A stretch of 48,193 nt of DNA from an uncultured Porphyromonadaceae bacterium (GTDB lineage Bacteria > Bacteroidota > Bacteroidia > Bacteroidales > Muribaculaceae). The position numbers and the translations under genes were made by a program. The stretch is taken from NCBI GenBank assembly GCA_947643165.1, contig CANRVB010000020.1, positions 1 through 48,193 on the forward strand. The letters are read 5' to 3'. Positions 23,746-30,992 of this stretch are shown here, piece after piece (positions within the stretch are counted from its first letter, which is position 1; every line of letters starts with the position of its first letter). The notes under the pieces are model-generated. The model worked only from the letters and a program-made list of their open reading frames with translations. It searched no databases and had not been told where the DNA came from.

Positions 23746-25302
23746 ATGAATTACAAACTACTGGCGGCATCGTTGATAATAGGTGCCGGTACACTTAATG
23801 CAGCCGGTCAAGCGGATCCACTCCGGTTTGACCCGGACAACTTCACCACGGGATCACTGACAATGCCCGATGGCGAGCAAGTAGCCTATAAGGCTTATGA
23901 AGGACTGTTTTATGTGCGCAATATAGAGGACTCAACCTATCAGACCCTCAACATATATGTTCCGGAAAAGATGGCCGATATAAACCGCGTGCCTATTCTG
24001 TTGCGTACGTATGTGGGCGGTTACGCTGCCTCGACGGCAAAGACACCCTCGGCGACAGATGCCACGGGCAGAGCGCTGAAGGAGGGTTATGTTGTCTGCA
24101 TTCCAGGATCAAGAGGATCCAACTCAACAATAACACGCGACGGCAAGACCATCTATACGGGTACAGCGCCAAACGGTATTCTTGACCTGAAAGCGGCCGT
24201 CAGATACCTGCGCTACAATGACAGCCTGATTCCGGGAGAGTCGGAACTGATATTTACCGACGGAACAAGCGCCGGCGGAGCGATGTCGTCGCTTCTCGGT
24301 GCCACCGGCAATGCCCCGGAATATGAGCCGTATCTGAAAAAGATGGGTGCGGCAGATGCACGTGATGATGTATTCGCTGCCGTCTGCTACTGCCCGATAA
24401 CCGATCTCAACCATGCAGACATGGAATATGAGTGGCTATATGGCTGCACAAACACAGGTGTGCGCCATCTGAACGAGGCTCAGATAAGTATATCGAATGA
24501 GCTGGCCGCGGAGTGTCCTTCATATATCAATTCGCTGGGGCTCAAGGATAAACAGGGAAATCTGATCACGGCCGACAACTACAAGGAGTATCTCAAAGGG
24601 TTTCTGATAGAATCGGCCCACCGCGCCCTTCAGGAAGGTTGCGAAATACCTGACAGCATAGGGTTGAGCTTCTATATTGACAAAACGGGCCCGATGGGAG
24701 GTCCGATGGGCGGTCCCGGTAACGGAGGCCGCGGAATGCGCCCCGGCAACGGAGAACGCCGGCCAATGGGCGATGGTCGCCAAGCGCCATCATTCGGCCC
24801 GGGGAATGCCCCACGGTTCAATAAGACAAGCGATTATGTGACGGGGATCGATCTTGACAAATATCTGAGCTACGTGGCCTCAGTAACGCCATTGAAAACT
24901 CCACCGGCCTTTGACCAGATGGGGGTACTGATACCGACTCCGTCGCCAGAAAACAATGTGTTCGGCAATGAGAATGGAGAGGCCGCCAATTTCACAGAGT
25001 TCAGCCTGAGGCACCGTCTGGATGACCCATCAGCGAAGCTGTCGAAAGAGATGGAAAAGAGGGTATATATGATGAACCCCATGAATTTCATTGACAACGA
25101 GAAATCGACGGTCGCGCAGAATTGGTTTATCCGTCATGGAGCTAAGGACCGCGACACCTCGTTTCTTGTTCCGATCAATCTTGCCACCAAATTAGAGAAT
25201 GCGGGGAAGAATGTGAATTTCTTCCTGCCGTGGAACCGCCCTCACTCGGGTGATTACAATCTTGATGATCTTTTCAGCTGGATTGCAAGCACACTGAAAT
25301 AA
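23746..25302 (+). CDS. Tannase-like (subtype B) secreted alpha/beta hydrolase
   Basis: 518 residues with a signal peptide (MNYKLLAASLIIGAGTLNAA). The nucleophile elbow is GTSAGGAM (S175), and the C-terminal region has WFIRHGAKDRDTS and WNRPHSGDYNLDDLFSW, closely resembling the Asp and His regions of Lactobacillus-type tannases. Such enzymes hydrolyse gallate or related phenolic esters; the exact substrate here is not established. A Gly/Met/Pro/Arg-rich low-complexity insert lies at about 312-355. It begins 10 bp after the sirtuin gene, so it is probably the last gene of the operon, with a strong hairpin at 25322-25364 behind it. Confidence 0.78.
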   Translation: MNYKLLAASLIIGAGTLNAAGQADPLRFDPDNFTTGSLTMPDGEQVAYKAYEGLFYVRNIEDSTYQTLNIYVPEKMADINRVPILLRTYVGGYAASTAKTPSATDATGRALKEGYVVCIPGSRGSNSTITRDGKTIYTGTAPNGILDLKAAVRYLRYNDSLIPGESELIFTDGTSAGGAMSSLLGATGNAPEYEPYLKKMGAADARDDVFAAVCYCPITDLNHADMEYEWLYGCTNTGVRHLNEAQISISNELAAECPSYINSLGLKDKQGNLITADNYKEYLKGFLIESAHRALQEGCEIPDSIGLSFYIDKTGPMGGPMGGPGNGGRGMRPGNGERRPMGDGRQAPSFGPGNAPRFNKTSDYVTGIDLDKYLSYVASVTPLKTPPAFDQMGVLIPTPSPENNVFGNENGEAANFTEFSLRHRLDDPSAKLSKEMEKRVYMMNPMNFIDNEKSTVAQNWFIRHGAKDRDTSFLVPINLATKLENAGKNVNFFLPWNRPHSGDYNLDDLFSWIASTLK

Positions 25303-25321
25303 TCAATTATCAAGACAAGCG

Positions 25322-25364
25322 GATTGCGCCTTGCAGGTTGTTTCATGACCTGCAAGGCGCAATC
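25322..25364 (+). terminator. Long-stem terminator after the sirtuin operon
   Basis: A 17-bp perfect stem (25322-25338 with 25348-25364) and 9-nt loop lie 20 bp after the tannase-like gene stop. The arms contain GCGCCTTGCAGG and its complement. No U-tract follows, so the hairpin may also protect the 3' end. Confidence 0.75.
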
Positions 25365-25420
25365 AGTGTATCGCTGCAGTCCGAAAAAAAACGCACAATG
25401 ACCTATAACGTCATGAAAAT

Positions 25421-25446
25421 TGGTAATTAATCACGAATAAATGGTA
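25421..25446 (+). promoter_or_regulatory. Direct-repeat operator TGGTA-N16-TGGTA, second copy
   Basis: TGGTA at 25421-25425 and 25442-25446 repeat with a 21-bp period, ending 23 nt upstream of the -7 box at 25470-25477. The spacing and placement are almost identical to the site in front of the operon at 6257, and the first half-sites share the longer sequence AAATTGGTAATTA. The same or a closely related AraC-type activator probably binds both. Confidence 0.55.
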
Positions 25447-25469
25447 ATCGGGCTACGGGAAGAAGGTAT

Positions 25470-25477
25470 TAATTTTG
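25470..25477 (+). promoter_or_regulatory. -7 promoter box of the SDR-remnant / RibD-like unit
   Basis: TAATTTTG matches the consensus, 23 nt upstream of the ATG at 25501. No -33 TTG is seen, consistent with an activator-dependent promoter. Confidence 0.6.
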
Positions 25478-25500
25478 CAATGTAGAAAAAACAGAATATT

Positions 25501-25661
25501 ATGAGTGGCGAGGTAATGATACTGACCGGAGCGGGTCAGATAGGAATGGCGATAGCGCGGAGGGTAGGCTATGGCATGAAATTACCGGGGCTGATTTTCT
25601 AATAGACGGCGGAGCGACAGCATCATATTTTTACGGACCCCTTAACCCTGAAGCAAAATGA
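25501..25661 (+). pseudogene. Short-chain dehydrogenase with internal deletion (both ends remain)
   Basis: From the ATG at 25501 the frame reads MSGEVMILTGAGQIGMAIAR, the start of a Rossmann SDR, but stops at 25602 after 33 codons. A second frame from about 25590 reads ADFLIDGGATASYFYGPLNP and ends at 25659-25661; this is the typical SDR C-terminus (compare DIRVDGG-type endings). The middle of about 200 residues, including the YxxxK active site, is missing. The terminal stop overlaps the next gene as ATGA, the same coupling an intact gene would have had. This is a deletion pseudogene behind an intact promoter. Confidence 0.75.
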
Positions 25662-26344
25662 AAAGACCCTACATAGTGTGCCACATGGTGGCGTCGATAG
25701 ACGGACGTATAGACTGCGGGATGGTTGACAAGATCAGCGGTGACGAGTATTATGAGACCCTTGAGAAACTTGACTGCAGGACACAGCTCGAAGGTCGGGT
25801 TACAATGGAGCATTACAATGCCCGGAAAGAACCGTTTACAGCTGCTGACCGAACACCGGCGGGGAAGCCATCGGTGTACAAGGCCGTGGAGTCGGAGGGG
25901 TATGTGGTGGCTGTAGACACGTATGGCCGGTTGTGCTGGCCCGCACCTGAAATAGACGGTGTGCCACTGGTGTGCATTGTGAGCGAGCAGGTGGCACAGG
26001 AATATCTCGAAATGCTAAGGAATGAGAAGATATCGTATATCTGTGTAGGCCGGGAAAGCATCGACCTTTGGCGGGCGATGGAAATACTCGGGTCGGAGTT
26101 TGGCGTGGAGCGCATGGCCGTACTCGGTGGCGGACATATCAACGGTGGATTTCTTGCCGCCGGCCTTATAGATGAGGTGAGCCTTCTGCTTGCACCCGGC
26201 ATTGACGGGCGCAAGGGTCAGACGGCTCTTTTCGATGGCATCTCAGATAGGGAGCATGCGCCTGTGAGGCTATCGCTTGAGAGCGTAGAGCAGGTAGGAG
26301 AGGGCACCTTGTGGATAAGATATAAGTGTGGGGACAGAAGATAG
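25658..26344 (+). CDS. RibD C-terminal / dihydrofolate-reductase-fold reductase
   Basis: 228 residues. MKRPYIVCHMVASIDGRID is the start of the RibD_C/DHFR fold, and RMAVLGGGHINGGFLAAGLI with DEVSLLLAPGIDG is the conserved dinucleotide-binding and C-terminal core. Stand-alone RibD_C proteins reduce pteridine- or pyrimidine-like substrates with NADPH; this one has no deaminase half and is not next to riboflavin genes, so a pathway role in riboflavin synthesis is doubtful. It is translationally coupled to the deleted SDR remnant and so lies under the AraC-type operator at 25421-25446. Confidence 0.88.
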   Translation: MKRPYIVCHMVASIDGRIDCGMVDKISGDEYYETLEKLDCRTQLEGRVTMEHYNARKEPFTAADRTPAGKPSVYKAVESEGYVVAVDTYGRLCWPAPEIDGVPLVCIVSEQVAQEYLEMLRNEKISYICVGRESIDLWRAMEILGSEFGVERMAVLGGGHINGGFLAAGLIDEVSLLLAPGIDGRKGQTALFDGISDREHAPVRLSLESVEQVGEGTLWIRYKCGDRR

Positions 26345-26410
26345 AGAGTTGCTGACAATAGGGAAGTGGCAGAGGGGCATGAGGGGATGACGCTGTCGCC
26401 GCAGGATATG

Positions 26411-26749
26411 TCAGAGGTAATCTTCTCTATGCGGGGTGAACACGTCGATAACCTCGCCACCCTCGATCACCTCAAAAGAGTGGGGCGTATTGCCGGGGAT
26501 AGCGTATGTGTCACCGGGGTGCATTATCACGTCGATCTTCCGGTCGCCGTCGATGATCAGACGGTATTCTCCTGAGATGACATATCCGCACTGTTCGTGC
26601 GGATGAGTATGCATGGAGGCGAAATTGCCTTTCACATAGTTCATTTTTGTGACCATTGACTTCTCACCGACAGCAAGGGAGTCGAGATTTACGCCCTTGA
26701 ATGATTTTTTGAGCGCATCTTCGCGCCGCACAAACATTTTGGTTTGCAT
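26411..26749 (-). CDS. Small cupin-domain protein
   Basis: 112 residues forming one cupin. The metal-binding motif 1 reads MHTHPHEQCGYVISGEYRL, with His residues and a Glu, and motif 2 is PGDTYAIPGNTPHSFEV, with the final His. Such small cupins act as sugar isomerases, dioxygenase-like enzymes or metal-dependent sensors. It lies 11 bp after the MarR-GNAT gene and should be co-transcribed with it. An internal ATG at residue 5 could also be used. Confidence 0.9.
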   Translation of the reverse strand: MQTKMFVRREDALKKSFKGVNLDSLAVGEKSMVTKMNYVKGNFASMHTHPHEQCGYVISGEYRLIIDGDRKIDVIMHPGDTYAIPGNTPHSFEVIEGGEVIDVFTPHREDYL

Positions 26750-26760
26750 AGACTTGGAGA

Positions 26761-27714
26761 TTAGAGCGTTAATTCCATCTGAATGTCGCCACGGGCGTAT
26801 GCCGGATGATATTCGGGAAGTTCTTTAAAGCCGAGTTTCCGGTAAAGGGCTATAGCGGGTTTTAGCCGGGTGTTGCTTTCAAGAAAGAGCATTTCACCGC
26901 CCAATTCCCGCGCCTTGTCGATGACCGCGTCACAAAGTCTGCGGCCTATGCCTTTTCGCTGGATAGAATTGTTAACGGCGAGTTTAGCCAACTCAAAGTC
27001 GTAGGCAGATTCCTCGGGCATCGGACACAGGGCGCATACACCGACAGGAAAACCATTGTATAGCGCGACGAATATATGACCGCCTTTATCGAGGATATGC
27101 TTCTCAGGATTCTCGAGGACCTCGATGTCATGTGGCTCCAGCTCCCAATACAGTTCTATCCATTTGCGGTTGAGCTCGTAGAATGCTTTCTTGTATTGTG
27201 GCTGAAACTCGACAATCTGCACCTCAGAATGTTCGCGCCGCGCCTTTATCTCCCGGACACGTTCGAGTATTGATGTACGACCGAGGGCCTTCTCCCAATC
27301 GGCGATGGCAGCCCACAAGTCATTGTCGCACTCCGAAGAGATCTGCTCCACAGCACGCTCGACATCGCGGAGCAGGGCTATAAGTTCTTGTGAGAGACTT
27401 TTGCCGGATTCCGTAAGTGTTATCAGTGTGCAGCGGCGATCTGCCTTGCCGTCAACCTCCATGATAAGCTCTGCCTTGATCATCTCTTTGACTATGGTGC
27501 TTACCGATGGGTGTGACTGTCCTATTTCCTTTGCGATGGCCGTGACACTCTTGGGCTGTTCATCGGTGAGCGAGTAAAACACGGGAAACCATTTTGGCTT
27601 TATGCCAACGCCATAAAGTCCATATATGCTTGCGGCATCGCGTGTCAACGTTTCGGTCAATACCCTCAGCCTGCTGCCGATTGCCATTTTTCCGGTGCGT
27701 TCAAAGAAGTCCAT
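26761..27714 (-). CDS. MarR-type winged helix fused to GNAT acetyltransferase
   Basis: 317 residues. The N-terminal about 145 residues are a MarR domain: SVTAIAKEIGQSHPSVSTIV is the recognition region and KADRRCTLITLTESGKSLSQ the wing. Residues about 165-317 are a GNAT fold with the acetyl-CoA loop QRKGIGRRL and the C-terminal ALYRKLGFKELPEY. The fusion suggests a regulator whose output or ligand sensing is tied to acetylation, or a bifunctional protein. A 20-bp perfect palindrome overlaps its own promoter (27733-27752), implying autoregulation. The cupin gene follows after 11 bp. Confidence 0.9.
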   Translation of the reverse strand: MDFFERTGKMAIGSRLRVLTETLTRDAASIYGLYGVGIKPKWFPVFYSLTDEQPKSVTAIAKEIGQSHPSVSTIVKEMIKAELIMEVDGKADRRCTLITLTESGKSLSQELIALLRDVERAVEQISSECDNDLWAAIADWEKALGRTSILERVREIKARREHSEVQIVEFQPQYKKAFYELNRKWIELYWELEPHDIEVLENPEKHILDKGGHIFVALYNGFPVGVCALCPMPEESAYDFELAKLAVNNSIQRKGIGRRLCDAVIDKARELGGEMLFLESNTRLKPAIALYRKLGFKELPEYHPAYARGDIQMELTL

Positions 27715-27732
27715 ATTTAATTAGGTATCTAA

Positions 27733-27752
27733 TTGCGTAATTAATTACGCAA
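27733..27752. promoter_or_regulatory. 20-bp perfect palindrome, probable MarR operator
   Basis: TTGCGTAATTAATTACGCAA lies 18 bp upstream of the MarR-GNAT ATG and overlaps the -7 box at 27750-27757. MarR dimers bind palindromes of this size and AT content; a bound dimer here would block transcription of the gene. Confidence 0.7.
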
Positions 27753-27757
27753 ATTTA
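27750..27757 (-). promoter_or_regulatory. -7 promoter box of the MarR-GNAT gene
   Basis: On the minus strand this reads TAAATTTG, matching TAnnTTTG, 35 nt before the ATG at 27714 and overlapping the palindrome by three bases. Confidence 0.6.
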
Positions 27758-27827
27758 GGACTAATATTTAATACGGCCAAATCTTCATTAAAAAAAACAC
27801 ATGTCCTGTTTATCGCTTCTTCGCTTA

Positions 27828-30110
27828 TCAGGTGGGTGCTACAGCCGGATACTTGTGCCGGCTGCTGAAATCGCTGTCCTGCAACTTGGCATAAGCCCGC
27901 AGATACTTGCGTATCGACGACACCATCTCCTGGGTTTCCTGAAGCATATTGAGATATACATATACAACAGTCATTGTGGCGGGATCACCCTCGCGCAGAT
28001 GAATAAAAAGACGATGATAGGTTTCGGACAGGGTATTCTTGATATCGTCGCACTGACGGCGCAGCATTGGTACGGCAGCAGCCGATGAGGTATCCATCAT
28101 ATCGAAAACATTGGCGAACAGGGTATCAATACGGTCACGAATTTTCTCAAACTCAGAGACATAGCGGGCCGGTAACGGATGGAAGTTATTGTCAACATGC
28201 TCATGGCATATCTCGTTTATACGACGCAAGTTGTACAAAATACCCATGCAGCACGAATTACTGAGATGAAACCATGCACTCTTCTCTATCGCCGTCTCAT
28301 GGCTTACCCGGCGCAGGCCCAGAGTCTCCTTTCTGAGTATGTTCTTCATATGGCCTTTCCACCTCAGCAATCCATTCTCTATCTTGCCGAGTTGGCCGGC
28401 ATTTTCATTCATGAACGCACGTGTTATATTCCGGTAGCTGTCGATGGCAAACCGCAGAAACTCCTGCTGCCGGCCGGTGACATATATACGCAGAAGATGC
28501 CAGGTCTTGCTCTTGTCGTCGGTAGCCAGAATTGTCTGAAACAGAGCATCGCCATCATTTTCCTCCTGCTTGCTGCGGAAACGGCGGTTGCTGCGCACTA
28601 TCAATACTATGGTCAGTATCGCCAATGCAATCATAACCCAATGGCCACCGAGATGCATGAGCAAAACGATCACACCTGCCCCTATAAAGGCTGCTCCGGC
28701 AGTAAGGAACCATCCGCCTATCACAGAGATTACCCCCGTAATACGGAACACAGCGCTCTCGCGACCCCAGGCACGGTCGGCCAACGATGTGCCCATCGCC
28801 ACCATAAATGTGACAAATGTGGTCGACAAAGGCAACTTAAGCGATGTACCCAAAGCGATCAGCGCTCCTGCAAGAACAAGGTTGACGGATCCACGGATAA
28901 GATCGAAGGCCGCACCATGTTCCATTATGGTATCATCAGTATTGAAACGCCGGCGGAACCAATAACGCACACGACGAGGTGTGTTACGCTCCACCCATGA
29001 ATGCACCGACAGAGTCCACCTGACGAGCCGACGGGCAATCCGGGAAGATCCGAACATTTCCTCTCCGCCCTGCTGACTGCCGAGACCAATCTCCGTTTTT
29101 GCAACATTACGAGCTTTTTTCGAGGTCGCAAGCGCAGCCACCATGATAGCTCCGGCCCCAATAAGATAGTATACGGGGGTATTTGCAGGACCATTCAACG
29201 AACCCATAAGGAATCCTGCCGGATCACCTTCGCCATTGGCCATATAGTCCTGATAGGATGCCAGACCACTCAGGGGCACTCCGATAAAATTGACGAGGTC
29301 GTTACCGGCAAAAGCCATTGCCAGAGCAAACGTGCCCATAAGCACTACCACTTTCAGCACGTTGACTTTCAAGATATGCAGCAACTGCATCAACACCGTA
29401 AAAAATGCAAGGCTGCCAACTATTATCATCGCTGTGTTGGTCTTTATCCAGGCCTTCACCTCCGGAGTCATGAACGCCATATCCTTCACTCCCTTTATAA
29501 GCAGGAAATATATGATTGCCGTGGCACATATACCTCCGAATATACCGATCTTCCATTTAAGGCGGCTACGGTAGTTGAAAGAGAAGATCATGCGCGACAA
29601 AAACTGTACTAACGTTCCGAATATAAAGGCTATGGCTACCGACAGAAAGATACCTATGATCACCGAAAGGGCTTTCTCGGTGTTCAGCAGATCATTAAGT
29701 CCCATGTCTATTCCACCGGCAATCTTTATAAGAGCCACTACAAACGTAGCACCAAGCAGCTCAAACACCATAGATACTGTTGTCGACGTCGGCATTCCGA
29801 GCGAGTTGAATATATCAAGCAGGATAATGTCGGTCACCATCACAGCCATAAATATGCAGATAAGGTCGTAGAATGAGAAGTGCTCCGGTCTGAAAATGCC
29901 ATGACGGGCAATTTCCATCATACCATTGCTCATGGCCGCGCCTATAAAAACGCCTATCGAAGCCACAATCAGAATACGCTTGAGCGATGCAGCCTTCGAA
30001 CCGATTGCCGAATTGAGGAAATTTACAGCATCATTGCTTACTCCTACCGACAGATCGAACACAGCCAGCAGGAAAAGAAATATAACCACACACAAAAACA
30101 GGATGTCCAT
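27828..30110 (-). CDS. PiT-family inorganic phosphate transporter with C-terminal PhoU-like domain
   Basis: 760 residues from the ATG at 30110; an in-frame ATG 33 bp upstream adds a hydrophilic extension and is less likely. The two PiT inverted repeats are visible: VSNDAVNFLNSAIGSKAAS near the N-terminus and GNDLVNFIGVPLSG in the middle, with about a dozen hydrophobic segments. Residues from about 555 onward are soluble, helical and PhoU-like (LGKIENGLLRWKGHMKNIL, FDMMDTSSAAAVPMLRRQC). The protein imports phosphate with Na+ or H+ across the inner membrane; the PhoU-like tail probably regulates it. It is divergent from an OmpR-type two-component system. Confidence 0.92.
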   Translation of the reverse strand: MDILFLCVVIFLFLLAVFDLSVGVSNDAVNFLNSAIGSKAASLKRILIVASIGVFIGAAMSNGMMEIARHGIFRPEHFSFYDLICIFMAVMVTDIILLDIFNSLGMPTSTTVSMVFELLGATFVVALIKIAGGIDMGLNDLLNTEKALSVIIGIFLSVAIAFIFGTLVQFLSRMIFSFNYRSRLKWKIGIFGGICATAIIYFLLIKGVKDMAFMTPEVKAWIKTNTAMIIVGSLAFFTVLMQLLHILKVNVLKVVVLMGTFALAMAFAGNDLVNFIGVPLSGLASYQDYMANGEGDPAGFLMGSLNGPANTPVYYLIGAGAIMVAALATSKKARNVAKTEIGLGSQQGGEEMFGSSRIARRLVRWTLSVHSWVERNTPRRVRYWFRRRFNTDDTIMEHGAAFDLIRGSVNLVLAGALIALGTSLKLPLSTTFVTFMVAMGTSLADRAWGRESAVFRITGVISVIGGWFLTAGAAFIGAGVIVLLMHLGGHWVMIALAILTIVLIVRSNRRFRSKQEENDGDALFQTILATDDKSKTWHLLRIYVTGRQQEFLRFAIDSYRNITRAFMNENAGQLGKIENGLLRWKGHMKNILRKETLGLRRVSHETAIEKSAWFHLSNSCCMGILYNLRRINEICHEHVDNNFHPLPARYVSEFEKIRDRIDTLFANVFDMMDTSSAAAVPMLRRQCDDIKNTLSETYHRLFIHLREGDPATMTVVYVYLNMLQETQEMVSSIRKYLRAYAKLQDSDFSSRHKYPAVAPT

Positions 30111-30162
30111 TTTATAATAATCGATTGTTTTTACTTTATGCAAAGGTCGCCACTGATTGTTT

Positions 30163-30179
30163 CATAATTATTGCATAAT
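30163..30179. promoter_or_regulatory. 11-bp-period direct repeat between PiT and response-regulator genes
   Basis: CATAAT occurs at 30163-30168 and again at 30174-30179, an 11-bp period, which is the half-site spacing used by PhoB/OmpR-type regulators. It sits in the divergent intergenic region between the phosphate transporter and the response regulator. The motif is AT-rich and short, so it is tentative. Confidence 0.3.
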
Positions 30180-30259
30180 CTTTAAGCTATCATGAAATAA
30201 GCCGTTGTTAAGTTTTTATTAAACTTACAGTCATGGCCTCTGTGTATTAGCTTATTGTA

Positions 30260-30267
30260 TATCTTTG
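30260..30267 (+). promoter_or_regulatory. -7 promoter box of the two-component / mgsA operon
   Basis: TATCTTTG matches the consensus, 26 nt upstream of the ATG at 30294. Confidence 0.6.
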
Positions 30268-30293
30268 CATCAAGATATCAACCCAACCGAACT

Positions 30294-30992
30294 ATGGATA
30301 CTAAAAAACGAATACTGGTTGTAGACGATGAGGAGACCCTCTGCGAAGCCCTGCGCTTCAACCTTGAGACAGAGGGCTATGCGGTCGATGTGGCACATAG
30401 TGCCGAAGAGGCTCTCAGTATGGACCTGAGCCAGTACGACTTGTTTCTTCTCGATATCATGATGGGCGAGATCTCAGGCACGCAGCTGGCAAGGATCATA
30501 CGCTCCAATCCTACCACATCCTCAGTGCCCATCATATTCTGCACCGCAAAAGATAACGAAGACGACATGATAGCCGGTCTTGATCTTGGGGCCGATGACT
30601 ACATCACCAAGCCGTACTCGCTGCGCAGCGTGGCAGCCAGGATAAGGACCGTGCTCAGACGTACAACTGTCCACAACGGACCGCCAGTGAACAATGAGCC
30701 CGATAAGGTATCCTACCTCGGACTGACGGTTCTTCCCGCGAAAAAGATCTGTATAGTCGACGGCGCAGAGGTTAAACTCCCCCGTAAGGAATTTGAAATA
30801 CTGCTGAAACTTCTGTCTCACCGTGGCCATATATTCTCGCGTGAGGAAATACTGAAAGAGATCTGGCCGGATGAGGTTGTTGTGCTCGACCGTGTGGTAG
30901 ATGTCAATATAACCCGCATAAGGCAGAAGATAGGTCGCTATGGCAAGAATATTGTGACACGCTCAGGCTACGGTTATGGCTTCATGGAATAG
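30294..30992 (+). CDS. OmpR/PhoB-type response regulator
   Basis: 232 residues from the ATG at 30294; the frame is open upstream, but that extension crosses the -7 box. The receiver domain has the acidic pair D11-D12, the phosphoacceptor D54 (LFLLDIMMGE) and the Lys of ITKPYS. The C-terminal winged helix (LPRKEFEILLKLLSHRGHIF ... VDVNITRIRQKIG ... GYGYGF) is the OmpR/PhoB DNA-binding domain. The next gene encodes its cognate kinase, overlapping by 17 bp. A PhoB-like role is plausible from the divergent phosphate transporter but not proven. Confidence 0.94.
   Translation: MDTKKRILVVDDEETLCEALRFNLETEGYAVDVAHSAEEALSMDLSQYDLFLLDIMMGEISGTQLARIIRSNPTTSSVPIIFCTAKDNEDDMIAGLDLGADDYITKPYSLRSVAARIRTVLRRTTVHNGPPVNNEPDKVSYLGLTVLPAKKICIVDGAEVKLPRKEFEILLKLLSHRGHIFSREEILKEIWPDEVVVLDRVVDVNITRIRQKIGRYGKNIVTRSGYGYGFME

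Noticed and set aside
24684..24815. GC-rich repeat region possibly of foreign origin
   Set aside because: It is an in-frame Gly/Met/Pro/Arg-rich insert of the tannase-like protein and not a separate element.
25658..26344. Riboflavin biosynthesis RibD
   Set aside because: Only the reductase-like half is present and no rib genes are adjacent; a stand-alone RibD_C-fold reductase fits better.
28179..29000. Plus-strand open frame (273 codons) opposite the PiT transporter
   Set aside because: Antisense to a clear membrane transporter; composition is that of a reverse-frame shadow with no motif.
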